Both the position numbers and the translations under genes were made by a program. The notes under the pieces were generated by a model. That model searched no databases. It was not told where the DNA came from and saw only the letters and a list, made by a program, of their open reading frames with translations. A stretch of 37,502 nt of DNA, from positions 1 through 37,502 of the forward strand of contig JAFARZ010000383.1 in the NCBI GenBank assembly GCA_019245115.1. The letters are read 5' to 3'. Source of the stretch: Streptosporangiaceae bacterium. Its GTDB lineage: Bacteria; Actinomycetota; Actinomycetes; Streptosporangiales; Streptosporangiaceae. How positions within the stretch are numbered: the first letter of the stretch is position 1; the number at the start of each line of letters is the position of its first letter. Below, one piece after another: positions 7,303 to 15,310 of this stretch.

Positions 7303-8403
7303 ATGAAACGCATGCGACGCTGCGCGGCCACCGTGGCGGTGGGAGCACTAGCTCTTGCTGGGCTAGCAGTAGGCGCGGGGACCGCGGACGCCAGGGGCTT
7401 TCCGGCGTTCGTAGGTCCCCTTCATCATGTCAAGACGCTGGCATCTACTGTCCCGGGCAACGGCGACGTCAACCCGTACGGGGTCGCGGTCGTACGACGC
7501 AGTACCGGCGACCTGTTCGCCGGCAACGTGCTGGTGAGCAACTTCAACAATTCGAAGAACGTCCAGGGCACCGGGACCACGATCGTCGAGGTCACTCCGT
7601 CCGGACACCACTGGCTGTTCGCTCAGATCAACCCGAACCTGCGCGGCTGCCCCGGCGGCGTCGGGCTGACCACCGCGCTGTCCGTGCTGCGCAGCGGATG
7701 GGTGATCGTCGGCTCGCTGCCCACCAAGGGCGGCAAGGTCAGCGGAGCCGGCTGCCTGATCGTCCTGGACAGCCACGGCCACGTCCGAGAGACTTTCGCC
7801 CACCATGGCATCAACGGTCCATGGGACATGACGGCCGCTGACTACGGCAACGTCGCGTTCCTGTTCGTGACCAACGTGCTGAACGGCACCGTGGCGGGAG
7901 GCGGCAAGACCGTCCATGGGGGCACGGTCTTGCGTCTCCGCGTTTTCGTGCCACGCCATGGCCTGCCGTTTGTCACGTCGATCACCATGATCGGGTCTGG
8001 CTTCGGTGAGAAGACCGACCCCAACGCGCTGGTCATTGGTCCGACCGGCGTGGGCCTGAGCCCCCACGGCACGCTGTATGTCGCGGACACGCTGGCCAGC
8101 CGGGTCGCCGCGATCCCCGGCGCGCTGTTCCGGTTCGCCACCGCGGGCACCGGCTTCACCGTAAGCCAGGGCCACCACCTGAACGGTGAGCTGGGCCTGG
8201 CTGTCGCACCGGGCGGTGACATCCTCACCGTCAACGGAGGCGACGGCAACATCGTGGAGGTCACTCCCGGCGGCGTTCAGGTCGCGGTCAAGACCATCAC
8301 CGGCGGCGGCGCTGGCGCCCTGTTCGGCCTGGCGGTCAAGCCTGGCCATCGGGCCGTCTACTTCGTCGACGACTCCAACAACACCCTGAAGCTGCTCTTC
8401 TAG
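7303..8403 (+). CDS. Secreted NHL/SMP-30-like beta-propeller protein
   Basis: ATG 7303 is preceded by GAAGGGAGCCGGAG; an in-frame GTG at 7258 is less likely because the signal peptide follows 7303 directly. The product is 366 residues with a Sec signal peptide (MKRMRRCAATVAVGALALAG, then a likely cleavage after TADA). The mature part has repeated blades with phrases such as NPYGVAVV, TTIVEVTPSG, GVGLSPHGTLYVAD, LGLAVAPGGDILTVNGGDGN and LFGLAVKPGHRAVYFVDD, the pattern of six-bladed NHL/SMP-30-type propellers. Substrate or partner is unknown. It stands alone, convergent with murB: the two stop codons are adjacent (8401-8403 and 8404-8406). Confidence 0.78.
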   Translation: MKRMRRCAATVAVGALALAGLAVGAGTADARGFPAFVGPLHHVKTLASTVPGNGDVNPYGVAVVRRSTGDLFAGNVLVSNFNNSKNVQGTGTTIVEVTPSGHHWLFAQINPNLRGCPGGVGLTTALSVLRSGWVIVGSLPTKGGKVSGAGCLIVLDSHGHVRETFAHHGINGPWDMTAADYGNVAFLFVTNVLNGTVAGGGKTVHGGTVLRLRVFVPRHGLPFVTSITMIGSGFGEKTDPNALVIGPTGVGLSPHGTLYVADTLASRVAAIPGALFRFATAGTGFTVSQGHHLNGELGLAVAPGGDILTVNGGDGNIVEVTPGGVQVAVKTITGGGAGALFGLAVKPGHRAVYFVDDSNNTLKLLF

Positions 8404-9426
8404 CTACAGCTCAACGCCAACCAGGACCGGTTCGGGGCGCAACTCCACCCCGAACCTGTCGCGGACACCGTCCCTGATCTCGCGAGCCAGCGAGATCAGG
8501 GACGCGGTCGTCGCCCCGGCCCCGGTGACCAGCGCGAGCGTGTGCTTTGACGAGATACGCACCCCATCCGGCCCGGCGTAACCCTTGCCGAATCCGGCCT
8601 GCTCGATCAGCCACGCGGCCGGCACCTTCACCCGTCCCTCGCCCGCGGCGAACCGCGGCGCGCCCTCGGGTACCACCTCAGCCGCAACGATCGGGTTGGT
8701 GAAGAACGAGCCCGCGCTTCTTGTGTCCGGATCGGCGGGATCGATCACCATGCCTTTGCGCCTTCGCAAATTCAGTACCGACGAACGGACGGCGGTTCCA
8801 GCGGCACATTCCCCCACTTCCACCCCGAGGCTGGCGGCCAGCTCGGCGTAACGGACCGGTCCCGGCCTGGTGGCGAGGTCGAAGACAACCTCGAGCACCA
8901 CGTAGCGGTCATTCCCCCACTGTGCTGGCCCGGGGGGGCGACCCCCCGGAACCCCCCGAAAGATGCTCGTTCTGTAGGAGAAGTCACACATGTCGTTCGT
9001 TAGAAAGAGGGTTTCATCTTTTTCGCGGTCGAACACCCGAACCCCGGCGATGGTGTCGGAAACCTCCTGACCGTAGGCGCCGACATTCTGGATCGGGGTC
9101 GCGCCGGCCAGGCCGGGGATGCCGGACAGGCACTCCAGGCCGGCCAGGCCCGCCGCGACCGTGCGCTCGACCACGCTGTCCCAGCCCTCGCCGGCCGCCA
9201 CCGTCACCCGGTTGCCATCGACGGTGAATCCCCTGGTCGCGACGTGTATGACGAGGCCGGGGAATCCCTGGTCGGCGACGACCACGTTGCTACCCCCGCC
9301 GAGGATGAGCAGGGGCTCGTCGCCGCCGGTGCGGACGGCTTCGACCAGCTCTTCGCTGGTGGTCGCGGTGACGAAGGAGCGGGCGGGTCCGCCCAGGCCC
9401 AGTGTGGTGTAGTCGGCCAGCTTCAC
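8404..9426 (-). CDS. murB: UDP-N-acetylenolpyruvoylglucosamine reductase
   Basis: The product is 340 residues from a GTG start. MurB reduces UDP-GlcNAc-enolpyruvate to UDP-MurNAc with NADPH and FAD in peptidoglycan synthesis. Visible motifs: FAD-binding GGGSNVVVADQGFPG (43-57), GLECLSGIPGLAGATPIQN (96-114), AYGQEV, the FSYRTS motif (149-154), the active-site serine region SAGSFFTNP and the C-terminal IEQAGFGKGYAGP. Residues about 158-171 (GVPGGRPPGPAQWG) are an unusual insertion between FSYRTSIF and DRYVVLEV, encoded by a GC-palindromic element. Just before it, DREKDETLFLTNDM is encoded by unusually AT-rich DNA (about 8985-9030). It follows hadB with a 6-base gap, so it is probably co-transcribed. 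Confidence 0.93.
   Translation of the reverse strand: MKLADYTTLGLGGPARSFVTATTSEELVEAVRTGGDEPLLILGGGSNVVVADQGFPGLVIHVATRGFTVDGNRVTVAAGEGWDSVVERTVAAGLAGLECLSGIPGLAGATPIQNVGAYGQEVSDTIAGVRVFDREKDETLFLTNDMCDFSYRTSIFRGVPGGRPPGPAQWGNDRYVVLEVVFDLATRPGPVRYAELAASLGVEVGECAAGTAVRSSVLNLRRRKGMVIDPADPDTRSAGSFFTNPIVAAEVVPEGAPRFAAGEGRVKVPAAWLIEQAGFGKGYAGPDGVRISSKHTLALVTGAGATTASLISLAREIRDGVRDRFGVELRPEPVLVGVEL
8910..8962 (-). repeat. GC-rich palindromic insertion inside murB
   Basis: On the coding strand the segment reads two GGGGGG runs (separated by TTCC), then TCG, a CCCCCCC run, GGGCCAGCA and CAGTGGGGGAATG-like end. It can fold into a G6/C6 hairpin. It is in frame and adds about 14 residues absent from the usual MurB sequence at this place. 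The terminal 12-mer CATTCCCCCACT (8910-8921 on the plus strand) recurs at 18043-18054, again at the edge of an odd in-frame segment in another gene. Confidence 0.65.
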
Positions 9427-9432
9427 GTGGTG

Positions 9433-9858
9433 TTACGACGGCAGCTTTATCACGGCCCGGGTGCGCTGCAGCACCTTGTTGCCATCACTGCGGGCCGTGA
9501 GATCGATTGCGACCCGGTTGCCGTCGAGCTGCTCGGCGACGGTGCCGGCCACCTCTATCGTCGCGCCCTGGTCGTCGTCCGGGACCACGACCATGGCGGA
9601 AAAGCGCACGCTGAACTCCATGACCGCGCCGGGGTCGCCGCCGGCCAGCTCGGTCAGGTAGCGGCCGGCCTGCGCCATCGTGTACATGCCGTGCGCGATC
9701 ACATTGGGCAGGCCGACGGACTTGGCCACCCGCTCGTTCCAGTGGATTATGTTGAAGTCGCCGGAGGCGCCGGCGTACTTGATCAGGTCCACTCGCGTGG
9801 CGCGGTACGTCCTGGGCTCCAGCTCGGTGCCGGGCTTGAGGTCGTCATAGCTGAGCAT
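9433..9858 (-). CDS. hadB: MaoC-like (3R)-hydroxyacyl dehydratase, HadB type
   Basis: The product is 141 residues, a single hot-dog domain. The hydratase/dehydratase motif with catalytic Asp and His is visible: ASGDFNIIHWNERVAKSVG followed by NVIAHGMYTM. In mycobacteria HadB is the catalytic subunit of the FAS-II dehydratase, paired with HadA. The same pair next to rpmG is widespread in actinobacteria that lack mycolic acids, where its substrate is less clear. It starts 3 bases after hadA and is followed by murB after 6 bases. No hadC follows. Confidence 0.87.
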   Translation of the reverse strand: MLSYDDLKPGTELEPRTYRATRVDLIKYAGASGDFNIIHWNERVAKSVGLPNVIAHGMYTMAQAGRYLTELAGGDPGAVMEFSVRFSAMVVVPDDDQGATIEVAGTVAEQLDGNRVAIDLTARSDGNKVLQRTRAVIKLPS

Positions 9859-9861
9859 CGG

Positions 9862-10305
9862 CTACTCCCCGCGTTCGACCAGCGTGTTTCGGGCGGTGCA
9901 GATGTGCTCCCCGTCAACGGTCACGAGGTCGGTGCGCATCGTCATGCTGGTGTGCCGCTTGAGCGGCTTGATCTGCTCGATCGTGGTCGTGGCCAGAACC
10001 CGGTCGCCGGCGTGTACCGGCCGGGAGTGCTCGAAGGCCTGCTCGCCGTGCACGACCCGCGAGTAGTTGAGGCCCAGACCGGGATCGGTGACCACATGCG
10101 CGGTGTTCGCCGTGGAGATGACGATGGCGAACGTGGGAGGCGCGATCACGTCCGGGTATCCGGCCTGCCTGGCGGCGTCCTCATCGAAGCAGTAAGAACT
10201 CTGCTCGCCGATCGCGGCGGCGAACTCGGCGATCTTGACCCTGCTGACCTCGTACGGCCGGGCGGACTCGTAGGTCCTCCCGACGTAGTCCGGATTCAGT
10301 GGCAT
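9862..10305 (-). CDS. hadA: MaoC-like dehydratase partner subunit, HadA type (FAS1-like dehydratase domain)
   Basis: The product is 147 residues, MPLNPDYVGRTYES at the start, with a hot-dog fold pattern (VIAPPTFAIVIS, GLNYSRVVHGEQAFEHSRPV, HAGDRVLATTTI). It lacks the D-x4-H hydratase motif, as expected of the HadA substrate-binding subunit. Its position between rpmG and hadB is the conserved actinobacterial order. It starts 12 bases after the rpmG stop. Annotation as (R)-hydroxyacyl-ACP dehydratase subunit follows from context and family. Confidence 0.87.
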   Translation of the reverse strand: MPLNPDYVGRTYESARPYEVSRVKIAEFAAAIGEQSSYCFDEDAARQAGYPDVIAPPTFAIVISTANTAHVVTDPGLGLNYSRVVHGEQAFEHSRPVHAGDRVLATTTIEQIKPLKRHTSMTMRTDLVTVDGEHICTARNTLVERGE

Positions 10306-10317
10306 CCGCGGAGCCAG

Positions 10318-10482
10318 CTACCTGGTCTCGCGGTGCGGGCGGTGGCAGCGGCACCACGGGCAGTACTTCTTCAGCTCCATGCGATCCGGGTCGTTACGCC
10401 GGTTCTTCTTGGTGATGTAGTTCCTGCGCTTGCACTCCTGGCAAGCCAGCGTGATCTTGGGCCGGACATCGGTGGCAGCCAC
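10318..10482 (-). CDS. rpmG: 50S ribosomal protein L33
   Basis: The product is 54 residues from a GTG start at 10482 with GAAAGG upstream. The sequence has the L33 pattern: ATDVRPKITLACQECKRRNY, KKNRRNDPDRMELKKYCPWC and HRPHRETR at the end. Two zinc CxxC pairs are present (CQEC, CPWC), so this is the zinc-binding (C+) form. It lies directly after tRNA-Met and before hadA, as in many actinobacteria. Confidence 0.95.
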   Translation of the reverse strand: MAATDVRPKITLACQECKRRNYITKKNRRNDPDRMELKKYCPWCRCHRPHRETR

Positions 10483-10523
10483 GATGGAGTGCCTTTCTTT
10501 CCTGATTCGGTATACGACAATCG

Positions 10524-10597
10524 TAGCGGAGGCCGGACTTGAACCGGCGACACAGCGATTATGAGCCGCTTGCTCTGCCTGACTGAGCTACTCCGCC
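10524..10597 (-). tRNA. tRNA-Met, anticodon CAT
   Basis: The complement folds as a cloverleaf: acceptor GGCGGAG/CTCCGCT, D stem GCTC/GAGC, anticodon stem AGCGG/TCGCT with loop CTCATAA (anticodon CAT), variable GTGTC, T stem GCCGG/CCGGC with loop TTCAAGT, and discriminator A at 10524. No CCA is encoded. The first acceptor pair (G with final T) is a wobble. The acceptor pairing and the rpmG neighbour favour elongator tRNA-Met over initiator. Confidence 0.95.
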
Positions 10598-10667
10598 GTC
10601 GGCGACATCAAAGGTTACCCGATCCTCGGCTGCCTGGCACACTCGCGACCTGTCATCGCGCCCCGGC

Positions 10668-10673
10668 TACGAT
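10668..10673 (+). promoter_or_regulatory. Possible -10 box for the molybdenum hydroxylase gene
   Basis: TACGAT fits the actinobacterial TAnnnT -10 pattern and lies 27 bases before the GTG start at 10700. The ribosome binding site GGGAGGAG follows. No clear -35 was found, so this is weak. Confidence 0.3.
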
Positions 10674-10699
10674 GAACTCCGGGAGGAGCTGATGGAATC

Positions 10700-12985
10700 G
10701 TGAGCATTCTGGGCACTCGTGTGCTGCGGACCGAAGACCCCCGCTTCCTGACCACCGGCGGCGTGTACACCGCCGATGTCGCGGACGAGCGGCTGGCCGG
10801 GGCCTGCCACGTGCACTTCGTCCGGTCAACGGTGGCTCACGCGCGGCTGCGGTCGGTTGACGTCAGCGCGGCGCTGGAGTTGCCCGGCGTCGTCGCCGCG
10901 TTCACCGGACAGGACCTGGCTTCGGCCGGGATGCGGCCGGTTTCCCCGCCGATGCCGAACATGAACGGGGAGATGACCTGGCCGCTGCTGGCCCGCGATG
11001 TGGTCCGGTTCGTCGGCGAGGCGGTGGCGGTGGTCGTCACCGAGCACCCCCACCAGGGCGAGGACGCCGCCGAGCTGGTCGACGTGGACTACGAGATGTT
11101 GCCGGCGGTCGTCGACATGGACGAGGCGGCCACGGACGAGGTGCTCTTGTTCCCGGCGGCCGGGACGAATGTCGTCGTTGCCTTCGGCGACCGGGACGAA
11201 CTCGATCCCGGCCTGTTCGAGGGCTGCGACGTGGTGGTCTCCCACACGGTCGCCAACCAGCGGGTCGCTCCGGCGCCCATGGAGACGCGGGCCGCCGCCG
11301 CCGCCTGGGACGGCCAAGGGCGGCTGACCGCGTGGATCCCCAACCAGGGCGCGGTCGGCACGCGCGACGCCCTGGCTGACATGCTCGGTATCGACGGTTC
11401 CGCGATCCGGGTCATCACACCCGACGTGGGCGGCGCCTTCGGCGCGAAATTCGGCGCCGACCCGGAGCACGCGGTGGTCTGCTGGGTGGCCCGGCAGATC
11501 GGCCGTCCCACCCGCTGGACGGAGACCCGGAACGAGAACCTGCTGGCGATGACGCACGGCCGGGCGCAGCGGCAGGTGCTGACGATCGGCGGAAACCGTG
11601 ACGGGGCGGTTCTCGCGTACCGGCTGGAGATCTTGCAGGATTCCGGCGCATACCCCCGGTTCGGCGCGTTCCTGCCGTTCCTGACCATCTTGATGGCGCC
11701 CGGCCCGTACGCGATTCCGCGTGCCGAAGCCGTTGCCCGGTCGGTTGCCACCAACACCACGCCGGTCGGCGCGTACCGCGGCGCGGGCCGGCCTGAGGCC
11801 ACCGCGGCGGTGGAGCGGGCCATCGACCTGTTCGCCGCGGAGATCGGGATGGATCCCGCCGAGGTCCGCCGCCGCAACCTGTTGCCGCCGTTCACAGAGC
11901 CGCACAGAACCGCGTTCGGCGCGGTATATGACACCGGAGACTACGTCGCGGCGCTGGAACTCGCGCTCGACCAGGCCGGATACGCCGAGCTGCGGAAGGA
12001 GCAGGCGGACCGCCGGGCGGCCGGTGATGTGGTCCAGCTCGGCATCGGGCTGTCGTCGTACGTGGAGATCACCGGTCCGGGCGCCGAGGAGGGCGGTCCC
12101 AACGAGAACGCGACCGTCGAGGTGCATCCCGACGGCAGCGCCACCATCCTGACCGGGACATCACCGCACGGCCAGGGGCACGAGACCGTGTGGGCCACGC
12201 TGGCCAGCGAGGAACTCGGCATTCCGCTCGACAAGATCACCGTGAAGTGGGGCGACACCGACCTGATCCCGGTCGGCGGCGGCACCGGCGGATCCCGCAG
12301 CCTCCAGCTCGGCGGCGCCGCGGTCCAGCAGGCGTCGCGGGAACTCATCGACGTGGCGCGGGATCGAGCGGCGAACGAGCTGGAGGTGAGCGCCGCCGAC
12401 CTGGTGTTCGACGTTGAGCGGTCGGCGTTCTCGGTGGCCGGCGACCCGGACATCGCGGTATCGCTGGCCGGTCTGGCCGAATCGGAGCGGCTGTTCGTCC
12501 GCGCGGTGTTCCGGTCGCCGGGACCGACGTTCCCGTTCGGTGCGCACGTGGCCGTCGTCGAGGTGGACACCGAGACGGGGAAGGTGTGGCTGCGGCGCAT
12601 GGTGACGGTGGACGACGCCGGCACGGTGATCAACCCGCTGCTGGCCGAGGGCCAGCGGCACGGCGGCATCGCCCAGGGTGCGGCGCAGGCGCTCTTGGAG
12701 GAGGTCGTCTACGACGCCGACGGCAATCCGCTGACCGCGACGTTCGCCGACTACGCGTTCGTGTCCGCCACGGAGATGCCGAGCTTCGAGCTGGCCGGGA
12801 TGGCCACCCCGACTTCGTACAACCCGCTGGGTGCGAAGGGTATCGGCGAGGCCGGCACGATCGGCTCCACCCCGGCGGTGCAGAACGCGATCGTCGACGC
12901 ACTCGCCCACCTGGGCGTCCGCCATATCGACATGCCAGCCTCCCCGCAGCGAATCTGGGAGACCCTCCAGTCAGTCCGCCGGTAG
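10700..12985 (+). CDS. Xanthine dehydrogenase / CO dehydrogenase family molybdopterin-binding large subunit (CoxL form II-like)
   Basis: The product is 761 residues, starting at GTG 10700 behind GGGAGGAG. It begins with the usual a/b hammerhead domain (LGTRVLRTEDPRFLTTGG) and carries the molybdenum-cofactor motifs GGAFGAKFG, AYRGAGRPE (358-366) and, near the C-terminus, GAKGIGEAGTIGS with the catalytic glutamate at about 717. AYRGAGR is the signature of form II (putative) CoxL; true aerobic CO dehydrogenase (form I) has AYRCSFR. It is therefore a molybdenum hydroxylase of unknown substrate rather than a proven CO dehydrogenase. The medium (FAD) and small (2Fe-2S) subunits normally encoded next to it are absent from the window. 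Confidence 0.88.
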   Translation: MSILGTRVLRTEDPRFLTTGGVYTADVADERLAGACHVHFVRSTVAHARLRSVDVSAALELPGVVAAFTGQDLASAGMRPVSPPMPNMNGEMTWPLLARDVVRFVGEAVAVVVTEHPHQGEDAAELVDVDYEMLPAVVDMDEAATDEVLLFPAAGTNVVVAFGDRDELDPGLFEGCDVVVSHTVANQRVAPAPMETRAAAAAWDGQGRLTAWIPNQGAVGTRDALADMLGIDGSAIRVITPDVGGAFGAKFGADPEHAVVCWVARQIGRPTRWTETRNENLLAMTHGRAQRQVLTIGGNRDGAVLAYRLEILQDSGAYPRFGAFLPFLTILMAPGPYAIPRAEAVARSVATNTTPVGAYRGAGRPEATAAVERAIDLFAAEIGMDPAEVRRRNLLPPFTEPHRTAFGAVYDTGDYVAALELALDQAGYAELRKEQADRRAAGDVVQLGIGLSSYVEITGPGAEEGGPNENATVEVHPDGSATILTGTSPHGQGHETVWATLASEELGIPLDKITVKWGDTDLIPVGGGTGGSRSLQLGGAAVQQASRELIDVARDRAANELEVSAADLVFDVERSAFSVAGDPDIAVSLAGLAESERLFVRAVFRSPGPTFPFGAHVAVVEVDTETGKVWLRRMVTVDDAGTVINPLLAEGQRHGGIAQGAAQALLEEVVYDADGNPLTATFADYAFVSATEMPSFELAGMATPTSYNPLGAKGIGEAGTIGSTPAVQNAIVDALAHLGVRHIDMPASPQRIWETLQSVRR

Positions 12986-13153
12986 CCCGCGTGCCGCTCG
13001 CCTTGGGGTGGCGCCCGCCTGCGGTGACCGTTGGCCTGTGTGCTGGCGCGTTAGTGCCGTAGCCAAGCGCGGCCTTCCGGACATTTGGCGATTTTTCGTC
13101 CTTTAGTGCATATCGGTGGCGGGTGGTTACCGTGACCTTCCATCATGTGACGG

Positions 13154-13798
13154 GTGGATACGGCGCTACCAGCGGGATCTGTGCTCGCGGAGCCCGACGC
13201 GGCGCTGCGTGCCGCGCTGCGGGGGAACTCCGACGCGTTCCGCGTGCTGTACCGCGACATGCAGCCGCGCCTGCTGCGCTACCTGCGCGCGCTGGCCGGC
13301 GATGACGCCGAGGACGTGGCCTCGGAGACCTGGCTGCAGGTAACCAGGGATCTGGGCAGCTTCACCGGCGATTACGACGCCTTCCGCGGCTGGATCACCA
13401 CGATCGCCCGCCATCGCGCGCTTGACCATCTGCGCAGCCAGAAACGCCGTCCGCCGTCTATCCCGGTACCGGCCGATGACCTGGCCAGCCGGTCGGCGGC
13501 CGATGACACCGCGGCGAGCGCGATCGAAGCCGTCGGCACCGACGCCGCCATCCGCCTGATCGCCGAACTGCCGACGGATCAGGCCGAGGCCGTGCTGCTT
13601 CGCGCAGTGGTCGGCCTGGATGCCAAGACGGCCGGCAAGGTGCTCGGCAAGCGCGCGGGAGCGATACGTAGCGCGGCGCACCGCGGGCTGCGCACCCTGG
13701 CCAAGCGGCTGGAACCAGCCGCCGTCGACGACGAACGCCACGTCGCGAGCGAAGGAGTGACACGAGCAGAGGGCTTGACGCTGAAGGACATGAGATGA
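13154..13798 (+). CDS. ECF-type RNA polymerase sigma factor (copy 1)
   Basis: The product is 214 residues from GTG 13154. Region 2 is seen as AFRVLYRDMQPRLLRYLRAL, GDDAEDVASETWLQVTRDL and FRGWITTIARHRALDHLRSQ; region 4 as AELPTDQAEAVLLRAVVGLDAKTAGKVLGKRAGAI with helix-turn-helix, then RGLRTLAKRLE. This is a group 4 (ECF) sigma factor. Its stop codon overlaps the start of the next gene (ATGA at 13795-13798), so the two are translationally coupled, and the partner is the natural candidate for its regulator. A close paralogue lies at 15311-15919. Confidence 0.9.
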   Translation: MDTALPAGSVLAEPDAALRAALRGNSDAFRVLYRDMQPRLLRYLRALAGDDAEDVASETWLQVTRDLGSFTGDYDAFRGWITTIARHRALDHLRSQKRRPPSIPVPADDLASRSAADDTAASAIEAVGTDAAIRLIAELPTDQAEAVLLRAVVGLDAKTAGKVLGKRAGAIRSAAHRGLRTLAKRLEPAAVDDERHVASEGVTRAEGLTLKDMR

Positions 13799-14841
13799 GT
13801 ACACGCCATTCCTGGAAAATCAGCCGGAACGCCGCCAAGCGACTGCTCGACGGCCATACCGGGCCGGACTCAGACCCGCTGACCCGCGTGCTTACCGCGG
13901 CGGCGGCACCGGCCCGGGACCGAGAGCTGGCCGGAGAACAAATGGTGGTGGCCGCTTTCGAGGCGAATCATCTCGGTCCCGTTGTCACTCCCCAGAAAGA
14001 GCACAAATCAATGCTCGCGAAGCTTCTCACGGTAAAGGTCCTGTTCACGTCGCTGGCCGCGTGCGCCACCGGAGGCGTGGCACTTGCCGCAAGCACCGGC
14101 GCCCTGACCGGTTCCACCTCCCCCCACGCTATGGCGAGCCCCAGCCAGCCTGCCGCCTCATGGACCCAGCCCGCTCCCAGCGGTTCACCCAGCAGCGCTG
14201 CGCCCAGCGCGTCGGCGAGCAACCCGCTGCGCGTGCCCGGCGGAAGCACCGGAACGCAGGCGACCTCTACCGCCTCGGCGTCCGCGTCGGCTTCGCCTAC
14301 CGCTCAGTCGCTGCCGCAGGGTGCGACGGCGCTGTGCAAGGCGCTGATCGGTGATGTAGCCACCTCGACCGGCGTCACCTCCAGCCAGTCCGGCGAACTC
14401 CAGGCGCTCAGCAGCTCCAGGCTGCCCGGTCTGCTGAAGCGGCCGGAGTTCTCCTCGCTGATCTCGATCACGCGGTCGGCCACCACCGTGCCGGACTACT
14501 GCGCGCTCCTGCTCGACCTGCCGCAGCTTCCGCAGCCCAGCGATCTGGCCCAGTTGCCGAGCACGGTGCTGGGACAGCTGCTGACCGCGCTGCCGGCATC
14601 CACCCTGTCCCAGGTTCTGACCTCACTGCCCAGCTCGACCCTGTCCCAGGTCATGACCGCGCTGCCGGCCTCGGCCCTGTCCCAGGTGCTGACTTCGCTG
14701 CCGACCGCGACCGTGACGCAGCTGCTGAACGAGCTGCCGACTTCAACGCTGACTCAGCTGCCCTCCTCGGTGCTCTCGCAGCTTCCGCAGTCGGTGCTCT
14801 CTCAGCTCCCCACCTCGGCCCTCTCTCAGCTGGGCCTCTGA
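13795..14841 (+). CDS. Single-pass membrane/secreted protein with Leu-Pro-Ser repeat domain, coupled to the sigma factor
   Basis: The product is 348 residues. Residues 1-79 are a soluble, basic-to-mixed region (RNAAKRLLDGHTGP, DRELAGEQMVVAAFEANH). Residues about 80-100 form one membrane segment (VKVLFTSLAACATGGVALAA). Residues 101-172 are a Ser/Thr/Pro/Ala-rich linker. Residues about 173-240 form a small domain with two cysteines (ALCKALIG, DYCALLLD). Residues 243-348 are a repeat domain: five 12-residue units such as VLTSLPSSTLSQ, then three 8-residue units such as LPSSVLSQ. The layout, inside domain then membrane then outside domain, is that of an anti-sigma/membrane sensor, but no zinc-type HxxxCxxC motif is present. 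The anti-sigma role is inferred from the ATGA overlap only. Confidence 0.75.
   Translation: MSTRHSWKISRNAAKRLLDGHTGPDSDPLTRVLTAAAAPARDRELAGEQMVVAAFEANHLGPVVTPQKEHKSMLAKLLTVKVLFTSLAACATGGVALAASTGALTGSTSPHAMASPSQPAASWTQPAPSGSPSSAAPSASASNPLRVPGGSTGTQATSTASASASASPTAQSLPQGATALCKALIGDVATSTGVTSSQSGELQALSSSRLPGLLKRPEFSSLISITRSATTVPDYCALLLDLPQLPQPSDLAQLPSTVLGQLLTALPASTLSQVLTSLPSSTLSQVMTALPASALSQVLTSLPTATVTQLLNELPTSTLTQLPSSVLSQLPQSVLSQLPTSALSQLGL
14578..14832 (+). repeat. DNA encoding the Leu-Pro-Ser protein repeats
   Basis: Five 36-bp units (12 residues, consensus VLTxLPxSTLSQ) are followed by three 24-bp units (8 residues, consensus LPxSxLSQ). The change from a 12- to an 8-residue period comes from loss of the xLTx part. 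Unit similarity is visible at the DNA level (for example CTGTCCCAGGT recurs three times). Confidence 0.8.
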
Positions 14842-15310
14842 CTAGGAAACACCGAAGCAAGCGAAGCAGCTTCGCGCGGATCGCCCGCTGACCACACTGG
14901 CACCCGCGGCGAGCAAAGCGAGCTTCGCGGTCGCCCGGCCACGGAGGGCCTCAAAGGCCCTCCTGGCCGGGCGAAACTAACGGCGACAAGCGCAGGAAGG
15001 CCGGGGGGTCTGGGGGGTTGGTGTGTACCCCCCAGAAAAGACAGCGACAAAAAACGCGTCTCTGGCGCTGAGCAAGATATGACGACATGCCGGATCTCTG
15101 AACGTGGCGGCGTTTCTGGCCCGCCGGACCGCGCGACGGTCGCGCCCAGGAGCCTGCCCTGGCGTCCTCGCACGTCCGCGCCCCAGCGCATCGGGCCGCC
15201 GCTTACGTTCGGCCAGATCCGGCCCCCGCGCACGTTCGGGCGAGCCACGCCAACCCTGAGCATCGAGGTCCTACAGCGAGTCCTCGACGGCCTGCAGAGG
15301 CTGTTAGCGG
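14842..15310. other. Non-coding stretch between repeat protein and second sigma factor
   Basis: It holds a strong hairpin (14932-14973, listed separately), a G-run element at 15003-15043 (GGGGGGTCTGGGGGGTT then CCCCCC) resembling the GC palindrome in murB, and a GC-rich leader before the sigma gene with repeats of CGCACGTTCGG/TTACGTTCGG (about 15205-15240). I see no gene. Confidence 0.6.
14932..14973 (+). terminator. Strong hairpin, probable terminator
   Basis: CGCCCGGCCA plus GGAGGGCCT pairs with AGGCCCTCC plus TGGCCGGGCG, a 19-bp stem with one bulged C and a CAA loop. It lies 90 bases after the repeat-protein stop. There is no T-run after it (GAAACTAAC), as is common for actinobacterial terminators. 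Confidence 0.7.

Noticed and set aside
9244..10542. A 432-codon plus-strand frame across murB, hadB, hadA and rpmG
   Set aside because: Shadow of four well-supported minus-strand genes.
10700..12985. Aerobic CO dehydrogenase (form I coxL)
   Set aside because: The active-site loop reads AYRGAGR, not AYRCSFR, and there are no coxM/coxS neighbours.
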